Origin: an uncultured Trichococcus sp.
GTDB taxonomy: Bacteria; Bacillota; Bacilli; Lactobacillales; Aerococcaceae
DNA length: 64,000 nucleotides
Direction: 5' to 3'
Assembly: GCF_963667775.1 (NCBI RefSeq)
Contig: NZ_OY764015.1
Coordinates: forward strand, 2,469,001 to 2,533,000
This document shows positions 17,462 through 27,884 of this stretch, piece by piece. Position 1 is the first letter of the stretch; each line of letters begins with the position of its first letter. The notes beneath the pieces were generated by a model, which did no database searches, was not told the origin of the DNA, and worked only from the letters and a program-made list of their open reading frames with translations. A program made the translations under genes and the position numbers.

Positions 17462-17589
17462 CTCCCGTGAACGGAGATTTCGCCGGAGTTCGGACCGCAT
17501 TCTGCCTATGTTCTCCGATGAAGGCAGCTTCGTCGTAGTTGAATGCGACTATTGCCGGCGTGCTCCGGTCGCAAGGTCCTTCGCCGGAG
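17462..17589. repeat. Three-hairpin intergenic element, copy A
   Basis: Three imperfect palindromes with 10-nt arms lie at 17462-17488, 17513-17538 and 17563-17589, separated by exactly 24 nt. The arms are variants of CTCCGGCGAA and TTCGCCGGAG; unit 2 has CTCCGATGAA. Copies B and C elsewhere have the same geometry. No protein-coding signal fits. The rest of 17433-17652 shows only a degenerate left arm near 17610. Confidence 0.7.
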
Positions 17590-17652
17590 CTGCGCCCGCA
17601 TTCCGAGTATTCCGGTGCCCTCCTCCGATCAAAATACGCAACTGCATCCATA

Positions 17653-17688
17653 AGAAAAAGGCGATCCGACAACGGATCGCCTTTTTCT
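17653..17688. terminator. Strong bidirectional terminator of msmK
   Basis: AGAAAAAGGCGATCCG pairs perfectly (16 bp) with CGGATCGCCTTTTTCT around an ACAA loop. Confidence 0.88.
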
Positions 17689-17748
17689 ATAGGGGGAGGG
17701 TAGGTTAGAACTGGAAAGCGTAATTAAGGTGATGCCTCCATCCTCTGG

Positions 17749-18858
17749 TTAAGGGATGGCGATCACATCTTGGGATTGCATGTCGAAGAAGTGGGACTTG
17801 TTCATGTTGAAGGCCAAATCAATGACCTCGCCTGGCGAGTGGAAATCGCGCGCGTCCACACGGGAAATGAATTCAGTGCCGCCGACTTTACTGTAAAGCA
17901 TCGTTTCAGCACCCAATAATTCGGATACGACCACTTCCGCTTTTACGGCCGAAGTCGGGTTAGTATCAATAATGATCTGCTCGCTCTGAATGTCTTCCGG
18001 ACGGATGCCGAAGATCAATTCTTTGCCGTTGTAGCCACGTTCTTCCAAAACTCTGCGTTTTCCGGCCGGTAAAGTCAATTTAAGACCCTCGCCGTTCGTG
18101 ATGACGCCATCCTGCAAAGTTACGTTAAAGAAGTTCATGGCAGGCGATCCGATAAATCCGGCTACGAACACGTTTACTGGCGTATCGTAGACTTCTTTCG
18201 GGCTGCCGATCTGTTGCACAAAGCCGTCCTTCATGATGACGATACGGTCTGCCATGGTCATCGCTTCGGTTTGGTCATGGGTTACGTAGATGGTTGTTGT
18301 GTTCAGGCGACGGTGCAATTTTGCGATTTCGGCACGCATGGCCACACGCAATTTTGCGTCCAAGTTGGATAACGGCTCATCCATCAGGAAGACTTTTGCA
18401 TCACGTACGATTGCGCGACCCAAGGCGACACGCTGTCTTTGACCACCGGACAAAGCTGCCGGTTTGCGGTCCAAGTACTCCGTCAAGCCCAGGATGTCAG
18501 CTGCGTTATCGACGCGTTTCTTGATTTCATCTTTAGCGTATTTTCTCAATTTCAGACCGAAAGCCATATTGTCGAATACGGTCATATGCGGGTATAGGGC
18601 ATAGTTCTGGAATACCATCGCGATGTCGCGGTCTTTTGGCGCTACATCGTTCATCAAGGTATCGCCGATGACCAATTCACCTTCGGAAATATCTTCCAGG
18701 CCTGCGATCATACGCAGTGTTGTTGACTTTCCGCAACCGGAAGGACCGACAAAGACGATGAATTCACGATCTTGGATATGCAAGTTGAAATCTGTTACTG
18801 AATAATTGGAAGCATTGTCATATTTTTTGTGGATGCTGTTTAACTGGATCTCTACCAT
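17749..18858 (-). CDS. msmK: Sugar ABC transporter ATP-binding protein (MsmK/UgpC type)
   Basis: 369 residues, normal length. The NBD has Walker [10 protein letters not shown] (~39-47), signature [14 protein letters not shown], Walker [13 protein letters not shown] and switch THDQTEAM; residues ~235-369 form the TOBE/OB regulatory domain seen in MalK/UgpC. Such ATPases serve several MsmEFG-type importers in streptococci. It is monocistronic, and the promoter region carries motifs also found before msmE, which supports co-regulation with the alpha-galactoside importer that lacks its own ATPase. Confidence 0.92.
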   Translation of the reverse strand: MVEIQLNSIHKKYDNASNYSVTDFNLHIQDREFIVFVGPSGCGKSTTLRMIAGLEDISEGELVIGDTLMNDVAPKDRDIAMVFQNYALYPHMTVFDNMAFGLKLRKYAKDEIKKRVDNAADILGLTEYLDRKPAALSGGQRQRVALGRAIVRDAKVFLMDEPLSNLDAKLRVAMRAEIAKLHRRLNTTTIYVTHDQTEAMTMADRIVIMKDGFVQQIGSPKEVYDTPVNVFVAGFIGSPAMNFFNVTLQDGVITNGEGLKLTLPAGKRRVLEERGYNGKELIFGIRPEDIQSEQIIIDTNPTSAVKAEVVVSELLGAETMLYSKVGGTEFISRVDARDFHSPGEVIDLAFNMNKSHFFDMQSQDVIAIP

Positions 18859-18911
18859 TTATTTGTACCTGCCTTTGATTTTTTTGGTTTTCTTTTATGT
18901 CCTTATCTTAT

Positions 18912-18927
18912 TTGAAAGCGGATTCCA
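18912..18927 (-). promoter_or_regulatory. msmK promoter motif shared with msmE
   Basis: On the msmK strand this reads TGGAATCCGCTTTCAA, 15 of 16 bases identical to 7372-7387, followed by a TAAGAT -10-like hexamer. Further upstream are an AAAGCGCC/GGCGCTTT inverted repeat (18951-18958 and 18982-18989) and a GAACGTTTACAAA operator-like sequence (19001-19013). The rest of the msmK-dut gap (to 19200) shows nothing else. Confidence 0.55.
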
Positions 18928-19204
18928 CGGCCACGGGAAACTGCCCAAAAAAAGCGCCGATTTTTTGTGCACTTTGCCGAAGGCGCTTTCGGGCCAAAGG
19001 GAACGTTTACAAAACCCTCAGGAATGGGTCATGAAAAAGTCTCAATTCTTTGCTATAGTCTGCACAGCGCCTGCTCCTGCAAGGTCAGTAAAGAGTAGGT
19101 GCACAACTAAACCGTGAAAAACAGCCGTTGTTTTGGTAAAATGGTTCTTTGATGCATGAAAAATTGCTGCAGCGATACTAGAGAGAAAAAAGGGGTTTTG
19201 ATTG

Positions 19205-19750
19205 ATGAGCAAAAGAGGGTTTGAAGTAATCAGCAGTTATGCCGATAAAAACATCCAATTACCCAAGCGTGCGACGAAACACGCAGCGGGATACGATTTT
19301 GAAGCAGCCGAAGAAATCGTGCTGCCGGCGATCTGGAAAACGATCGTAAAAAGCGCGGGTTTGCAGCTTGGGGAACTGTTCGGGAGCGACAACGATGAGG
19401 CGATCGAAAAGAAAGAGCAGCTTTTGCGTCCGCGGTTGGTGCCTACCGGAATCAAAGCTTACATGCAGGAAGATGAATACCTCCAATTGACGAACCGTTC
19501 CAGCAATCCACTGAAGAATTTCATCGTGCTGCCGAACGGCGTAGGCATAGTCGATGCGGATTATTACAATAACGAGGGCAACGAAGGGCACATCTACTTC
19601 CAGTTCCTGAATTTTGGCTTGCGCGACAAAGTTATCCATAAGGGCGACCGCATCGGACAGGGCATCTTCCTGCAGTTCCTGAAAGCCGACCAGGATGAAG
19701 CGGAAGGATCGGAACGCACAGGCGGTTTCGGCTCGTCAGGCCAGGCCTAA
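19205..19750 (+). CDS. dut: dUTP diphosphatase family protein
   Basis: 181 residues from ATG 19205 with AAGGGG upstream. It hydrolyses dUTP to dUMP and pyrophosphate, keeping uracil out of DNA. Trimeric dUTPase motifs are recognisable: HAAGYDFEAAE (motif I), NRSSNPLKNFIVLPNGVGIVDADYYNN spread over ~100-130 (motifs II-III, with catalytic D), GDRIGQGIFLQF (motif IV) and a C-terminal RTGGFGSSG (motif V). An insert of about 40 residues after motif I makes it longer than the bacterial norm, as in several Lactobacillales homologues. Confidence 0.88.
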   Translation: MSKRGFEVISSYADKNIQLPKRATKHAAGYDFEAAEEIVLPAIWKTIVKSAGLQLGELFGSDNDEAIEKKEQLLRPRLVPTGIKAYMQEDEYLQLTNRSSNPLKNFIVLPNGVGIVDADYYNNEGNEGHIYFQFLNFGLRDKVIHKGDRIGQGIFLQFLKADQDEAEGSERTGGFGSSGQA

Positions 19751-19853
19751 AAAGAAAAGTCGAAACCGCGGGTATTTGCGTATTGTTATACGTAGAGCAG
19801 GCTTTTTGTGATAAAATAAGATAAGTTGGTTCATACTTGAAGGAGAGATTCAT

Positions 19854-21236
19854 TTGGCAAAAAAAAATGCAGTGAAATACGTTTGTCAGGCTTGCGGATA
19901 CGAGTCCCCGAAATGGCTGGGACGTTGCCCGAACTGCAACACTTGGAACCAAATGGAGGAAGAAAAGGAAGCGACAAAAGCTGTAAAGCAACAGCAACGT
20001 TCCAATTTCAGCGGGAACGTACCTGAAGCGATCGCCATCCAGGACATCAAGACCGAGAACCTGCCGCGCGTCAAAACGCAGATGGAAGAAGTCAACCATG
20101 TGTTGGGTGGTGGGATCGTGCCTGGTTCGCTGATCCTGATCGGGGGCGACCCGGGAATCGGCAAGTCCACCTTGCTGCTGCAGGTTTCAGCGCAGATCAA
20201 CCAAGGCGGGCACCGTGTTCTGTACATCTCCGGAGAGGAAAGCGCGAGCCAGATCAAATTGCGGGCGGAAAGGCTTGGGGTCAAGGGCACCGATTTCTAT
20301 ATCTATCCGGAAACGGATATCGATGCTATCCGCAGCACCATCGAACGGATCAAGCCGGAATTCGTCATCGTGGACTCGATCCAGACGATGATTCATCCGG
20401 ACAACACGAGCACAGCCGGTAGCGTGTCGCAAGTGCGCGAATGCACGGCCGAATTCATGCGGATCGCGAAGAGCAACGACATCGCCATCTTCATCGTCGG
20501 ACACGTGACGAAGGAAGGCGCCATCGCCGGACCGCGGATGCTGGAGCATATGGTGGATACGGTGCTGTATTTTGAAGGCGACCGGCATCATGCCTTCCGG
20601 ATCCTGCGCGCCGTCAAAAACCGTTTCGGATCGACCGACGAGATCGGTGTTTTCGAGATGATCGAAGGCGGTTTGCGCGAGGTGCGGAATCCTTCCGAAC
20701 TGTTCCTGGAGGAGCGGCTCGCCGGAGCATCCGGATCGGCGGTCGTTGCCTCGCTCGAGGGCACGCGCCCGATTTTGGCTGAGATCCAGTGTCTGATCAC
20801 GCCGACGGTCTTCGGGAATGCCCGCCGGACCGCGAGCGGACTAGATTACAACCGGGTGTCGCTGATCATGGCCGTGCTGGAAAAACGGGCGGGTTTGCTG
20901 CTGCAGAACCAGGATGCCTACTTCAAATCGACAGGTGGCGTGAAGCTGGATGAGCCGGCCATCGACCTGGCCGTAGCCGTCAGCATCGCCTCAAGTTATT
21001 GGGACAGCGAGACTTCCGCGACCGAGTGCTTCATCGGCGAAATCGGCCTGACCGGGGAAATCCGCAGGGTCAGCCGGATCGAGCAACGCGTCAACGAAGC
21101 GCAAAAGTTGGGCTTCACAAAGGTATATCTGCCGAAGAACAATCTTTCCGGCTGGAAGCATCCGGAAGGCATCCAGATCATACCTGTCGCAACGCTACAA
21201 GAAACGCTGCGCAAAGTATTTCCGAATAAAAATTGA
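19854..21236 (+). CDS. radA: DNA repair protein RadA
   Basis: 460 residues. It is a RecA-like ATPase and helicase that helps process recombination intermediates. In order: a zinc finger C11-x2-C14 and C25-x2-C28, Walker [11 protein letters not shown] (97-106), the KNRFG motif near residue 260, and a Lon-protease-like C-terminal domain. The start is TTG, with AAGGAGAG upstream. The stop overlaps the next gene. In Bacillus disA and ispDF follow in this cluster; here yacL and gltX come directly, as is usual in Lactobacillales. Confidence 0.95.
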   Translation: MAKKNAVKYVCQACGYESPKWLGRCPNCNTWNQMEEEKEATKAVKQQQRSNFSGNVPEAIAIQDIKTENLPRVKTQMEEVNHVLGGGIVPGSLILIGGDPGIGKSTLLLQVSAQINQGGHRVLYISGEESASQIKLRAERLGVKGTDFYIYPETDIDAIRSTIERIKPEFVIVDSIQTMIHPDNTSTAGSVSQVRECTAEFMRIAKSNDIAIFIVGHVTKEGAIAGPRMLEHMVDTVLYFEGDRHHAFRILRAVKNRFGSTDEIGVFEMIEGGLREVRNPSELFLEERLAGASGSAVVASLEGTRPILAEIQCLITPTVFGNARRTASGLDYNRVSLIMAVLEKRAGLLLQNQDAYFKSTGGVKLDEPAIDLAVAVSIASSYWDSETSATECFIGEIGLTGEIRRVSRIEQRVNEAQKLGFTKVYLPKNNLSGWKHPEGIQIIPVATLQETLRKVFPNKN

Positions 21237-22357
21237 TGACAGAAGGAAAGAGAGGGAAGCCTTTGAAACGGAAAATCATTACGGCCGTCTTCCTGATGGT
21301 GGGCGGCAGCGCCGGTATTACAGCTCTGCCTTACCTGTGGGAATTAGCGGGCATACGAAACAATCTTTTCAATAATGTTTTTGTTAATTTTGGGGTTGGA
21401 GCACTTATATTTTATTTATTGTCATTCTTATTGATGAAATTGATTTTGGATATCATGCAAAAGATAGAAAATTATTTCAGCACCTTATCGGTCAGCTACA
21501 TGCTGTTCGGTTCGATCGGAACGATCATCGGGCTTGTGTTGGCTTGGCTGATCGGTATCCCGTTGACATCACTGAGGATTCCGGTCGTCAACGACGTGCT
21601 GCCGGCTATCCTGTCCCTGATCCTGGCTTACCTGGGCTTCCGCGTGGGGACGACCCGGACCGAAGAATTCCGCAAATTGTTCGCATCGAAGCCGAAAAAG
21701 CAGGAAGAAACGCAGATGCTTGATCGCAAAGCGGACGACACTTTCCGCAAGTATAAGATTTTGGATACGAGCGTCATCATCGACGGACGCATCTACGACA
21801 TCGCCAAAACCGGCTTTCTGGAAGGCGTCATCGTCATCCCGAACTTCGTATTGCGCGAACTGCAGTATATCGCGGATTCCTCCGACAGCCTGAAGCGCGT
21901 CAGGGGCAGACGGGGATTGGACATCCTGAACAAACTCCAAAAAGAAGAGGACATCGTTGTCGAAAGCTATGACGGCGAATTCGAAGAGATTCCTGAAGTC
22001 GACAGCAAGCTGATCCGTTTGGCGAAACTGATCGATGGCATCGTCGTCACGAACGATTACAATCTGAACAAAGTCTGCGAGTTCCAGAATGTGCCGGTGT
22101 TGAACATCAACGCCTTGGCCAATGCCGTAAAACCGGTCGTCATACCCGGCGAGTACATGGTCGTCACCGTCATCAAAGTCGGAACGGAACGCAACCAAGG
22201 AGTGGCCTATCTGGACGACGGCACGATGATCGTCGTCGAAGAGGGACAGCACTACATGAACGAAACGATCGAAGTCGTCGTCACAAGCGCCTTGCAGACC
22301 GCTGCCGGCCGCATGATCTTTGCCAAGCCTGCGCATTCACAAAAAGGCATCAAGTAG
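21236..22357 (+). CDS. yacL: PIN/TRAM domain protein YacL
   Basis: About 373 residues: four membrane spans (to ~residue 130), a PIN nuclease-like domain beginning KYKILDTSVIIDGRI with conserved acidic residues, and a C-terminal TRAM domain (VTVIKVGTERNQGVAYLDDG). The biochemical role is not established; PIN domains are usually ribonucleases. ATG 21236 overlaps the radA stop but has no ribosome-binding site; TTG 21263 (LKRKIITAVF), with AGAGGG upstream, may be the true start. Conserved neighbour of radA. Confidence 0.88.
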   Translation: MTEGKRGKPLKRKIITAVFLMVGGSAGITALPYLWELAGIRNNLFNNVFVNFGVGALIFYLLSFLLMKLILDIMQKIENYFSTLSVSYMLFGSIGTIIGLVLAWLIGIPLTSLRIPVVNDVLPAILSLILAYLGFRVGTTRTEEFRKLFASKPKKQEETQMLDRKADDTFRKYKILDTSVIIDGRIYDIAKTGFLEGVIVIPNFVLRELQYIADSSDSLKRVRGRRGLDILNKLQKEEDIVVESYDGEFEEIPEVDSKLIRLAKLIDGIVVTNDYNLNKVCEFQNVPVLNINALANAVKPVVIPGEYMVVTVIKVGTERNQGVAYLDDGTMIVVEEGQHYMNETIEVVVTSALQTAAGRMIFAKPAHSQKGIK

Positions 22358-22405
22358 GAAATCCAGCACGACAAAATCAGCTTTACAGAAAAGGGGATAC
22401 TTCAT

Positions 22406-23875
22406 ATGACAAAGAAAATCCGCGTACGTTATGCACCAAGCCCAACCGGTAACCTGCATATCGGGAACGCTCGTACCGCATTGTTCAACTATCTGTTTGC
22501 CCGCCATAACGACGGCGAGTTCATCATCCGTATCGAAGACACGGACCAAAAACGCAATCTTGAACACGGCGAAGAAAGCCAACTACAAAATCTGAAATGG
22601 CTAGGGATGGACTGGGATGAAGGCCCGGACAAACCAGGTAGTGTCGGACCGTACCGTCAATCCGAAAGACAGCACATCTACGATCCGTTGATCGATCAAC
22701 TGCTTCTGTCCAACCGCGCCTACAAGTGCTACTGCACCGAGGAAGAATTGGAAACGGAACGCGAACAGCAAAGAGCACGTGGCGAAATGCCTCATTATGG
22801 CGGCAAATGCGCAAACTTGACGCCTTCCCAACAAGCAGAAAAAGAAGCACAAGGCATCACGCCGGTCATCCGTTTCCGTGTGCCGATCGAAAACACCTAC
22901 ACTTTTGACGATATCGTCAAAGGACCGATCACATTCGAAGCCAGCAGCGTCGGCGGGGACTACATCATCCGCAAACGCGACGGTTTCCCGACCTATAATT
23001 TTGCCGTTGCGGTGGATGATCACATGATGGGCATCACCCACGTCCTGCGCGGGGATGACCACATCGCCAATACACCGAAACAAATGATGATCTACGAAGC
23101 GTTCGAATGGAAAGAGCCCGTTTTCGGACACATGACATTGATCATCAACAGCGAAACCGGCAAAAAACTGAGCAAGCGCGATGAAACGATCCTGCAGTTC
23201 ATCGAACAATACAAAGACTTGGGCTACCTGCCGGAAGCGATGTTCAACTTCATCACGTTGTTGGGCTGGTCACCGGTCGGAGAAGACGAAATCTTCTCGA
23301 AAGAGGACCTGATCAAGATGTTCGATCCGGAACGTCTGAGCAAATCGCCTGCCGCTTTCGACCAGAAGAAACTGGAATGGATCAACAACCAGTACATGAA
23401 GAGCGCCGACCTGGATGCAATCGTTGCTTTGGCCGCCCCTCACTTGGTGGCTGCCGGCAAATTGCCGGAAAACCCGAGCGAAGCCGACAGCGAGTACGCG
23501 AAAAAGCTGATCGGTCTCTATCACGAGCAAATGAGCTATGCCGCTGAGATCGTTTCCCTGTCGGAAATGTTCTTCGCTGATGAACTCAACCTGGATGCAG
23601 AAGCGAAGGAAATCTTGGCTGCCGAAACAGCGCCGATTGTGCTTGCCGCATTCAAAGAACAATTGCTTGCCATCGAGCCGTTCGAAGAAGCCGAAATCCT
23701 GGGCGCCATCAAAGCAGTCCAAAAAGAAACCAAGATCAAAGGCAAGAACCTGTTCATGGCCATCCGTGTCGCCGTCAGCGGCCAAATGCACGGGCCTGAA
23801 ATCGGCAAGACCATCGAAGTGCTGGGCAGAGAAAAAAGCTTGGCCCATCTGAACAGCGTATTGGAAAAAATGTAG
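22406..23875 (+). CDS. gltX: Glutamyl-tRNA synthetase
   Basis: 489 residues, class I aminoacyl-tRNA synthetase that charges tRNA-Glu (and, in organisms of this group, tRNA-Gln before amidation). The HIGH motif appears as [14 protein letters not shown] (11-24) and KMSKS as KLSKRDE (~254-260). A zinc-binding-like CYCTEEE stretch is near residue 110. The AAAAGGGG site is well placed. First gene of the gltX-cysE pair. Confidence 0.96.
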   Translation: MTKKIRVRYAPSPTGNLHIGNARTALFNYLFARHNDGEFIIRIEDTDQKRNLEHGEESQLQNLKWLGMDWDEGPDKPGSVGPYRQSERQHIYDPLIDQLLLSNRAYKCYCTEEELETEREQQRARGEMPHYGGKCANLTPSQQAEKEAQGITPVIRFRVPIENTYTFDDIVKGPITFEASSVGGDYIIRKRDGFPTYNFAVAVDDHMMGITHVLRGDDHIANTPKQMMIYEAFEWKEPVFGHMTLIINSETGKKLSKRDETILQFIEQYKDLGYLPEAMFNFITLLGWSPVGEDEIFSKEDLIKMFDPERLSKSPAAFDQKKLEWINNQYMKSADLDAIVALAAPHLVAAGKLPENPSEADSEYAKKLIGLYHEQMSYAAEIVSLSEMFFADELNLDAEAKEILAAETAPIVLAAFKEQLLAIEPFEEAEILGAIKAVQKETKIKGKNLFMAIRVAVSGQMHGPEIGKTIEVLGREKSLAHLNSVLEKM

Positions 23876-23952
23876 GACCGACAAAAAAGTATAGCAAAAA
23901 TGAGCTGATTCTATATAATAGATGGATAATCCAAAAAGGAGCATGAAATGAC

Positions 23953-24483
23953 TTGAATAGATTACGCGAAACAATTCAAACCATAAAAGATCATGATCCG
24001 GCTGCAAGGAGTACGTTGGAAGTCGTTCTGACGTATCCGGGGCTACATGCCATCCTTATATACGATATCGCTCATTTTTTTTATAAGCGAAAATGGTATA
24101 CCTTCAGCCGGATGATTTCGCATCTGGGGCGTTTCTTGACCGGGATTGAAATCCATCCTGGAGCGACAATCGGCCATCGTCTGTTCATCGACCATGGCAT
24201 GGGGATCGTCATCGGGGAGACAGCCGAAGTCGGCGACGATGTCATGATTTATCATGGCGTGACGCTGGGCGGCACCGGGAAAGACACCGGCAAGCGCCAT
24301 CCCACCATCGGGAACAATGTGCTCTTGTCCGCCCATGTGCAGGTATTGGGACCGATCAAAATCGGCGACAATGCCAAAATCGGGGCATCCGCAGTCGTCG
24401 TCAGCGAAATTCCGCCTGACGTCACAGCGGTCGGCATCCCGGCAAAAATCGTCCGTTACCACAATCATAAGCTGAAAGACTAG
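23953..24483 (+). CDS. cysE: Serine O-acetyltransferase
   Basis: 176 residues, the short CysE form. It makes O-acetylserine from serine and acetyl-CoA for cysteine synthesis. Left-handed beta-helix hexapeptides run from [20 protein letters not shown] onward, with catalytic His in [10 protein letters not shown] and the [10 protein letters not shown] acetyl-CoA loop. The start is TTG 23953; AAGGAG lies 11 nt upstream, and the mini-frame ATG-AAA-TGA lies between them, a possible translational brake. Order gltX-cysE-cysS is as in Bacillus. Confidence 0.92.
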   Translation: MNRLRETIQTIKDHDPAARSTLEVVLTYPGLHAILIYDIAHFFYKRKWYTFSRMISHLGRFLTGIEIHPGATIGHRLFIDHGMGIVIGETAEVGDDVMIYHGVTLGGTGKDTGKRHPTIGNNVLLSAHVQVLGPIKIGDNAKIGASAVVVSEIPPDVTAVGIPAKIVRYHNHKLKD

Positions 24484-24507
24484 AAAACAACCGAATAATC
24501 AGCAAAC

Positions 24508-24532
24508 GAAAAAGGGCGTCAGCCCTTTTTTC
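24508..24532 (+). terminator. Terminator between cysE and cysS
   Basis: GAAAAAGGGC and GCCCTTTTTTC surround a 4-nt loop, so cysS probably depends on read-through or its own promoter. Confidence 0.8.
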
Positions 24533-24553
24533 GAAGCTGGAAAGGAGTGCGCA

Positions 24554-25966
24554 ATGTTAAAAATCTACAATACCCTGACGCGCGAAAAAGAAGAATTCCA
24601 ACCGATCCAAAAGAATAAGGTGGCCATGTACGTCTGCGGTCCGACCGTCTACAACTACATCCACATCGGCAACGCGCGCAGCACCGTGGCTTTCGATACC
24701 GTCCGCCGCTACCTGGAGTACCGCGGCTATGATGTGAGTTTTGTTATGAACTTCACTGACGTGGACGACAAGATCATCCGCGCCGCAAAAGAGATGGGCA
24801 TTTCCGCTAAGGAAGTCGCCGAAAAGTTCATCGCGGCCTTCCATGAAGATACCGCGGCGCTGCATGTCGAAAAAGCGACGCTGAATCCGCGCGTGATGGA
24901 AAACATCCCTGACATCATCGCCTTCATCGGTGAGCTGATCGAAAAAGGCTATGCCTACGAAGCTGACGGGGATGTCTACTACCGCACCGGCAAGTTCAAG
25001 GACTACGGCAAACTGAGCGATCAATCAATCAAGGATCTGATCGTCGGCGCCAGCGAGCGCTTGGATGCGGAAGAGAACGTCAAGAAAGAGGATCAGCTTG
25101 ATTTCGCGCTTTGGAAAGCAGCCAAGCCGGATGAAGTCTCCTGGGAATCGCCTTGGGGTCCGGGACGCCCGGGCTGGCACATCGAATGCTCGGTGATGGC
25201 CACCAAATATTTGGGTGACACCATCGATATCCACGGCGGCGGCCATGACCTGACTTTCCCGCATCATGAAAACGAGATTGCGCAGAGCGAAGCCAAGACC
25301 GGCAAAACGTTCGCGAACTACTGGATGCACAACGGGTTTGTCACGATCGGTGAGAGCGCCGAGAAGATGAGCAAGTCGCTCGGAAACTTCGTGACGGTGC
25401 ATGATATCCTGAAGGAAGTCGATGCGCAAGTACTGCGTTTCTTCCTTGGTACAGCGCATTATCGCCGTCCGCTGAAATTCAGCGACAAAGCTATTGAAGA
25501 AGCCAAAATCAACCTCGAGAAAGTCAAAATCGCTTATCAGAACGCCCACTACCGCCTGCAGGATGCTGCTGCGGCACTGCTGGAAGATGCCGAAAAATTG
25601 GCTTTATTCCAGAATCTGCAGCAACAGTTCGTCACCGAAATGGACGACGATTTCCAGGCGGACAATGCCATGTCGATCGTTTACCAGTTCGCCAAGGAAT
25701 TGAACATCTACGCGGAAGGCGAAGCCGTTTCCGCAGCAGTCATCACCGAGGCACTGGCTTTGTACAAGGCAATGATCGGCGTCTTCGGCGTCGTACTCGG
25801 TGAAGAAGCACTGCTGGATGACGACATCCAGACTTTGATTGATGAACGGACACAAGCCCGAACAGACAAAAATTTCGCCCGCAGTGATGAAATCCGTGAT
25901 TACCTGAAGGATCAGGGCATCATCCTGGATGACACCGCCCAAGGCACCAGATGGAGAAGAGCCTAG
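24554..25966 (+). CDS. cysS: Cysteinyl-tRNA synthetase
   Basis: 470 residues. [16 protein letters not shown] (28-43) holds the first zinc ligand and the HIGH motif; GWHIECS and HHENEI supply further zinc ligands; KMSKSLGN (~269-276) is the KMSKS loop. The AAAGGAG site is strong. The stop codon overlaps the start region of mrnC, so the two are coupled. Confidence 0.96.
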   Translation: MLKIYNTLTREKEEFQPIQKNKVAMYVCGPTVYNYIHIGNARSTVAFDTVRRYLEYRGYDVSFVMNFTDVDDKIIRAAKEMGISAKEVAEKFIAAFHEDTAALHVEKATLNPRVMENIPDIIAFIGELIEKGYAYEADGDVYYRTGKFKDYGKLSDQSIKDLIVGASERLDAEENVKKEDQLDFALWKAAKPDEVSWESPWGPGRPGWHIECSVMATKYLGDTIDIHGGGHDLTFPHHENEIAQSEAKTGKTFANYWMHNGFVTIGESAEKMSKSLGNFVTVHDILKEVDAQVLRFFLGTAHYRRPLKFSDKAIEEAKINLEKVKIAYQNAHYRLQDAAAALLEDAEKLALFQNLQQQFVTEMDDDFQADNAMSIVYQFAKELNIYAEGEAVSAAVITEALALYKAMIGVFGVVLGEEALLDDDIQTLIDERTQARTDKNFARSDEIRDYLKDQGIILDDTAQGTRWRRA

Positions 25967-26376
25967 TGACAGAACAGAATTGGAGCTTATTGAACGGTCT
26001 TGCCTTGGCCTATGTCGGCGATGCCGCTTATGAGACCTATATCAGAACGCATTTATTAGAAAAAGGACACACCAAACCCAACCAACTCCACCGGCGCGCG
26101 ACTTTTTTCATTTCCGCCAAGGCCCAAGCGAAGCTGATGCATGCGATGCTGGAAAAAGAGGGCTTCCTGAGTGAAGCAGAAATGGATATGTACCGTCGCG
26201 GCCGCAACAGCAAGAGCCATACGATCGCCAAAAATGCGGACGTAACGACCTACCGCATCGCGACCGGCTTCGAGTCGTTGATGGGCTATCTGCATCTTTC
26301 CGGCCAGAAGGAACGTCTCGAAGAGTTGATCCGTTGGTGTATCCAAGAAGTCGAGGAAAACAATTATGAAAAATAA
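25966..26376 (+). CDS. mrnC: Mini-ribonuclease III
   Basis: 136 residues from GTG 25966, which overlaps the cysS stop (TAGTG); an in-frame ATG at 25951 is the alternative. RNase III catalytic domain only, without a dsRNA-binding domain, as in Bacillus MrnC, which matures 23S rRNA ends. ALAYVGDAAYE carries the catalytic Asp, and RRGRNSKSHT and FESLMGYL are family blocks. Overlaps rlmB by 11 nt. Confidence 0.93.
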   Translation: MTEQNWSLLNGLALAYVGDAAYETYIRTHLLEKGHTKPNQLHRRATFFISAKAQAKLMHAMLEKEGFLSEAEMDMYRRGRNSKSHTIAKNADVTTYRIATGFESLMGYLHLSGQKERLEELIRWCIQEVEENNYEK

Positions 26377-27208
26377 ACCGAACCGCGCGTTCAAAGACAG
26401 CCGTAATGCACCGAAAAAGGGCAGACCGGAACCGAAACCAAGACGACGCGATGACGCAGAAAAAGAAACACCCGAAAACGAAGACTTCGTGATGGGACGC
26501 CACCCGGTACTGGAATTGCTGCGCTCCGATCGCGACGTCAACAAACTGTTCATCCAGGACGGCTTGGGCGGAGAAAAATTGGGCGACATCATCCAGCTGG
26601 CGAAGGACCGCAAGATCCAGATCCAAGCGGTACCGAAAAGCAAGCTCGACACGTTGTCCGATAACGCCGTCCACCAGGGCGTCATCGCCGCTACGGCCGC
26701 TTTCCAGTATGCCGTGCTCGATGATCTCTTCGAAGCGGCCGCCGCCAAGAACGAAGATCCTTTCTTCATCATCCTGGATGGTGTCGAGGATCCGCATAAC
26801 CTTGGTTCCGTGCTGCGTACCGCGGATGCCTGCGGTGCCCACGGAGTCATCATTCCGAAGCGCCGCGCAGTCGGCTTGACGGCGACCGTCGCCAAAGCTT
26901 CGACAGGCGCCATCGAACATGTCCCGGTCGTGCGCGTAACGAACCTGCACCGCACAGTCGAAGAACTGAAGGAACGCGGTGTCTGGATCTACGCCACCGA
27001 CATGAAAGGGCAGGACTACCGCCAGTGGGACACAACCTTGCCATTGGCGATGATCATCGGAAACGAAGGCAAAGGCGTTTCGCGCCTGTTGAAGGAATCC
27101 GCTGACGGCCTGTTGACCATCCCGATGGTCGGCCATGTCCAGAGCCTGAACGCCGGCGTTGCAGCCGGACTGATGATGTACGAAGTTTTCCGCAAACGCC
27201 ACGTTTGA
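26366..27208 (+). CDS. rlmB: 23S rRNA (guanosine-2'-O-)-methyltransferase RlmB
   Basis: 280 residues, SPOUT/TrmH family. The N-terminal ~40 residues are a basic tail rich in Lys, Arg and Pro, then a substrate-binding domain (GRHPVLELL), then the knotted SAM-binding domain with LDGVEDPHNLGSVLRTADA, GNEGKGVS and IPMVGHVQSLN. It methylates G2251 of 23S rRNA in the peptidyl-transferase region. Co-transcribed with mrnC. Confidence 0.93.
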   Translation: MKNKPNRAFKDSRNAPKKGRPEPKPRRRDDAEKETPENEDFVMGRHPVLELLRSDRDVNKLFIQDGLGGEKLGDIIQLAKDRKIQIQAVPKSKLDTLSDNAVHQGVIAATAAFQYAVLDDLFEAAAAKNEDPFFIILDGVEDPHNLGSVLRTADACGAHGVIIPKRRAVGLTATVAKASTGAIEHVPVVRVTNLHRTVEELKERGVWIYATDMKGQDYRQWDTTLPLAMIIGNEGKGVSRLLKESADGLLTIPMVGHVQSLNAGVAAGLMMYEVFRKRHV

Positions 27209-27253
27209 TCCGATTCGTAGCGTCTGCGTACCAGAAAAAGCGAGGTGAAGACC

Positions 27254-27772
27254 ATGTTGAAGAAAGAAATCCTGATAGTGGACGGCTACAATATGATCGG
27301 CGCCTGGCCGGAACTGGTGAAGCTGAAGAACCAGGACCTGATCGAAGAGGCCAGGGATCAACTGCTGCAGGCGCTGTCCGATTATCAGAACTATGAAGGG
27401 AATGAAGTCTGGTGCGTCTTCGACGCCCAGTTCGTTCCCGGCATCACGAAAGAATACTCCAAGTACCGCGTGAAGGTCATCTTCACCGCACAAGGGGAGA
27501 CCGCCGACACCTATATCGAAGGCGTCGTCAAAAAACTGCGCAACGTGCTGACCGAAGTCTACGTCGCCACCAGCGACCTGGCCGAACAGCAGCTCGTCTT
27601 CTCGAAAGGCGCCCAGCGCATCTCCGCCATGGAACTCTACAAGGACATCAAACGCTCCAAAAAAGCCTTGGAGACCGAAAGCCGCCGCTTCCGCGACCAA
27701 CGCCAGCGCGGCAGCTGGTCGGATGACCAACTGGAGATCCTGCGCGAAATCTATAAGGATATGCTGGAGTGA
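27254..27772 (+). CDS. yacP: NYN-domain ribonuclease YacP (Rae1-like)
   Basis: 172 residues from ATG 27254 (GAGGTGA just upstream). NYN/PIN-like fold: ILIVDGYNMIGAWPE with the metal-binding Asp, then TADTYIEG and VATSDLAEQQLVF. In Bacillus this protein is Rae1, an A-site endoribonuclease that enters the ribosome. sigH does not follow here; a sigma factor of that type lies at 53.9 kb. Confidence 0.9.
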   Translation: MLKKEILIVDGYNMIGAWPELVKLKNQDLIEEARDQLLQALSDYQNYEGNEVWCVFDAQFVPGITKEYSKYRVKVIFTAQGETADTYIEGVVKKLRNVLTEVYVATSDLAEQQLVFSKGAQRISAMELYKDIKRSKKALETESRRFRDQRQRGSWSDDQLEILREIYKDMLE

Positions 27773-27795
27773 AGGCAATCTGGTAGTGAACAATA

Positions 27796-27838
27796 CAAAG
27801 AAGAGGCCGCTTCGCTTAATTACGAGGCGGCCTCTTTG
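27796..27838 (+). terminator. Terminator after yacP
   Basis: AAGAGGCCGC and GCGGCCTCTTTG form the stem closing the gltX-yacP cluster. Confidence 0.8.
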
Positions 27839-27884
27839 CGTGCGGAATGGCATTTACAATAGCGGTCTCGAAATCCGCCCTTAA

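Noticed and set aside
17462-17589. CRISPR array (regular palindromic repeats and constant spacers)
   Set aside because: The repeats differ strongly from one another, there are only three per locus, the same pattern occurs at three loci, and no cas gene is in the window.
26108-27853. 581-codon minus-strand reading frame
   Set aside because: It lies antisense to mrnC, rlmB and yacP, which have clear motifs; its protein has no recognisable domain and arises from high-GC codon bias.
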